NCBI GenBank assembly: GCA_021636625.1
Contig: JAJWLX010000108.1
Location: forward strand, 1-6,735
Reading direction: 5' to 3'
From: Prevotella sp.
Lineage (GTDB): Bacteria; Bacteroidota; Bacteroidia; Bacteroidales; Bacteroidaceae
DNA length: 6,735 nucleotides
In this document: positions 4,695 through 6,735 of the stretch, one piece after another
Layout: each line of letters begins with the position of its first letter
Position numbering within the stretch: the first letter of the stretch is position 1
Position numbers and translations under genes: made by a program
Notes under the pieces: model-generated
Database searches by the model: none
What the model was told of the DNA's origin: nothing
The model's input: only the letters and a program-made list of their open reading frames with translations

Positions 4695-6735
4695 TCAAAA
4701 AGCGAGGAACGGGCGGATTGATAGCGCATATGTTTTGGCATTGCCATAAGTATGTTTTGGATAAGTAAAATAAACAGTACCTTTACCCCTTAAGACACAA
4801 GCTACTGATACTGCATTGTAGGTATTCAACTCCCCAGTACACCAAAATTGATTGTAGGTTTCATAACCGAAATATGTATAGTTCGCAGATACTTCATTAA
4901 TGTCCTTTGCACCTGCAGCCTTCCATAAATAGTCATTAATTTTATTAGTTACATTTGTGTCATTATTCAGATTACTAAAACTAACATTCCATCCCAATGT
5001 AGATTTGTTTATTCCGCCATTAGTTGCATCTAACACAGCAATAAATTGACCTACTGAAGAAAAGAACCAACCAGTAGTCTTTGATTGCGCATTTTCTGTT
5101 AGGCTTATTGCTGTAAAGGAATTATATGAAGGTTTATATGTAATGGCTGCATCTACAGCAGGGGAATCTGTACCAATCTTCTTGGAGACTAGATACCCCG
5201 AACCTAACTCGGTGGTTTGGGAATTTAAATAGTCTGAAAAATTAGTAGACTGCAGCCCAGTTTGATTTCCAGAAGCAGATTTCCACCATTGATAATTTTG
5301 CATAAAATCATTTCTTGAATCACTTTTCGTTGAACCTGCATTCTTTAATGACATTACGAGTCCATGACCTCCAATACCACTACCAGCCGTGTTGGTCTCT
5401 GCCCATTTATCTTTACCATCATTATTTTCTGCTAAATACACAACGATACCCACAGGGCAATGCTCCTCGCTAATCTCTACATCTTTCAAATCATGAGTTA
5501 TGGAACCATCATTGAAGAAGATATCGCCTAACTGGATGGTATAGTACTCAGTCGAACCACTTCCGGTATCTGCAACAAGAGCTTCTAGCATTTGAACCTT
5601 GTTGGTTGAAGGGGTGAAAGTAAGAGCTTTCTCCCACGCATTCTTACCCCCCGAGGCAGTATTAAACTCGGTGGATATACCGGGAGAAACGATGCAGGCA
5701 TAGTCGTACTTAGCTAAAGGAAACAGCTTGCGGCCATCTACCTCACTGCTGGCATAAGCTATATTGCCTCCCCAGGTATATGGCTCAACAGTACCAAAAT
5801 TATTGTTACTGATATAGGTAGTAACACTATTGTGTAAGGTCCTCTTGCCCAGCTTAACATGAGCCAGCCCCATAGCATGCGTCATTGTAGGGAATGCTAC
5901 AGTAGAACTTGATTCTTCAAGTTCACCTTTGCCAATCTGCAAATCGCAGGAATTAAACTTACCATCATCACCCTGATCTGTCTTCAAGCTCTTGCCCCAT
6001 TTTGTGATGGCTCCGGAAAAGAAGTCGGAGGCTGAAATTTGGTTTGTGCCGGATTTTACGGATACGGCGTCACCTTCTTTGGGAGCACCTGCTAAACCAC
6101 CAGCCTGATAAGGGTAGTATAGGAAGTAATCGTATGAAAGAGAGCCGGTGAATTTTTGTGATGAGGAAAAATTCCAATTCTTTCCATCGGTAGTTGTGAG
6201 TTGAACATTGGCTTTTACTACCTTATGATTCTTGTCTACGATATACATGCCGAGTTCATCACCGTTGGCATAGGAATCCTTCAACTTCTCTAAGGGAAAT
6301 GCAGGGTCTTCCGCTGTCTGCCATTTTGGATAAGTCACACTGCCCATGTTGAGCTTGATAATCTTTGTGGTAGAGAGCAGATAGGTAACGTGATTGCCGG
6401 CAACCCACTGGGTACCCTTCAAATCGAAAGTTAAATCTACTGCACTTTTACCAGTAGGAGTGATGTTTATCGTGACCTTGGCATCGTCACCAAGCGTCTG
6501 AGGAATCATCATCAGGGTTGCATTGGGAGCTAGATTAACAGTTCCAGTACCTACATTAAGACCACTAGCAGAGATAGGTACATTGTAGCTAGCAGAAGAA
6601 GAGGAAACTGTCCATACTTTTGTAGAAAGATTATAATCTCCTACGCCCTTAACTCCCTCAATCTTTATACTGTTGATTACTCCCTTTTCCATGTCATCAC
6701 TTACTGAGAGATCATCCGGGGCGGAAAAGAGGGAT
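4695..6735 (-). CDS. Fimbrillin family (Mfa-like) surface protein, 5' partial
   Basis: The frame is open to the window edge: the codons before the in-frame ATG at 6692 read S-L-F-S-A-P-D-D-L-S-V-S-D-D with no stop. The true start and lipoprotein signal therefore probably lie beyond 6735. Residues below count from that internal Met. Residues 51-110 (VNLAPNATLMMIPQTL ... GNHVTYLLSTTKI) end a first fimbrillin-like beta domain. Residues 130-330 form a second, with DFFSGAITKWG, KFNSCDLQIGKG and FPTMTHAMGLAHVKL signatures. From about 385 a third region ends in GWFFSSVGQFIAVLD (541-555), QFWCTGE (615-621) and SIRPFLAF (658-665), like DUF1566/Fib_succ_major C-type-lectin-like domains. The product is probably an exported adhesin or fimbrial tip subunit. 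No clear terminator separates it from the right repeat arm. Confidence 0.88.
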   Translation of the reverse strand, partial: SLFSAPDDLSVSDDMEKGVINSIKIEGVKGVGDYNLSTKVWTVSSSSASYNVPISASGLNVGTGTVNLAPNATLMMIPQTLGDDAKVTINITPTGKSAVDLTFDLKGTQWVAGNHVTYLLSTTKIIKLNMGSVTYPKWQTAEDPAFPLEKLKDSYANGDELGMYIVDKNHKVVKANVQLTTTDGKNWNFSSSQKFTGSLSYDYFLYYPYQAGGLAGAPKEGDAVSVKSGTNQISASDFFSGAITKWGKSLKTDQGDDGKFNSCDLQIGKGELEESSSTVAFPTMTHAMGLAHVKLGKRTLHNSVTTYISNNNFGTVEPYTWGGNIAYASSEVDGRKLFPLAKYDYACIVSPGISTEFNTASGGKNAWEKALTFTPSTNKVQMLEALVADTGSGSTEYYTIQLGDIFFNDGSITHDLKDVEISEEHCPVGIVVYLAENNDGKDKWAETNTAGSGIGGHGLVMSLKNAGSTKSDSRNDFMQNYQWWKSASGNQTGLQSTNFSDYLNSQTTELGSGYLVSKKIGTDSPAVDAAITYKPSYNSFTAISLTENAQSKTTGWFFSSVGQFIAVLDATNGGINKSTLGWNVSFSNLNNDTNVTNKINDYLWKAAGAKDINEVSANYTYFGYETYNQFWCTGELNTYNAVSVACVLRGKGTVYFTYPKHTYGNAKTYALSIRPFLAF

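Overview
The window looks like chromosomal DNA of a gut Bacteroidales bacterium, most likely Prevotella/Segatella (for example S. copri) or a near relative. The grounds are a fimbrillin-family surface protein, Bacteroidetes-type promoters (TTTG, about 20 bp, TAnnTTTG), AT-rich leaders with weak ribosome binding sites, and three family signatures typical of the order: DUF4248, an HU-related histone-like protein, and a 34-residue 'smalltalk'-type peptide next to an amidase. The assignment rests on recognising families by eye; no database search was run.

Most of the window is one symmetrical unit of about 4.5 kb (116-4654), bounded by two 425-bp inverted repeats (116-540 and 4230-4654). These align without gaps and differ at 9 positions. 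Between them are two divergent operons. The leftward operon carries a Rep_3-like replication initiator (815-1927) followed by a DUF4248 protein (574-801). The rightward operon carries an HU-related DNA-binding protein (3013-3573), a tiny membrane or lipoprotein-like peptide (3670-3774) and a T7-lysozyme-like N-acetylmuramoyl-L-alanine amidase without a signal peptide (3790-4215). Each operon ends in the same long hairpin terminator, which forms the inner edge of each repeat arm.

The 1,085-bp divergent intergenic region (1928-3012) is the most information-rich part. It holds a good leftward promoter, a leader of about 360 nt with competing secondary structures, an A-rich tract, a set of CTGATAG-type motifs, an array of eight to ten repeats with an exact 22-bp period, three repeats with an exact 30-bp period, and a rightward -7 promoter element. 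A Rep_3-like initiator beside a 22-bp iteron array is the layout of a theta plasmid origin. Here it is combined with an HU protein and a lysis-like pair, and it sits between long inverted repeats. I infer a plasmid- or phage-derived cassette, either kept in the chromosome or still mobile or invertible.

Outside the unit, the left flank (1-95) has no convincing gene. On the right, a large fimbrillin-family gene (4695 to beyond the window end, minus strand) stops only 40 bp from the 425-bp arm. Its start lies beyond position 6735, and its C-terminus resembles a DUF1566/C-type-lectin-like domain. No transposase, recombinase, tRNA, rRNA or CRISPR array was seen.
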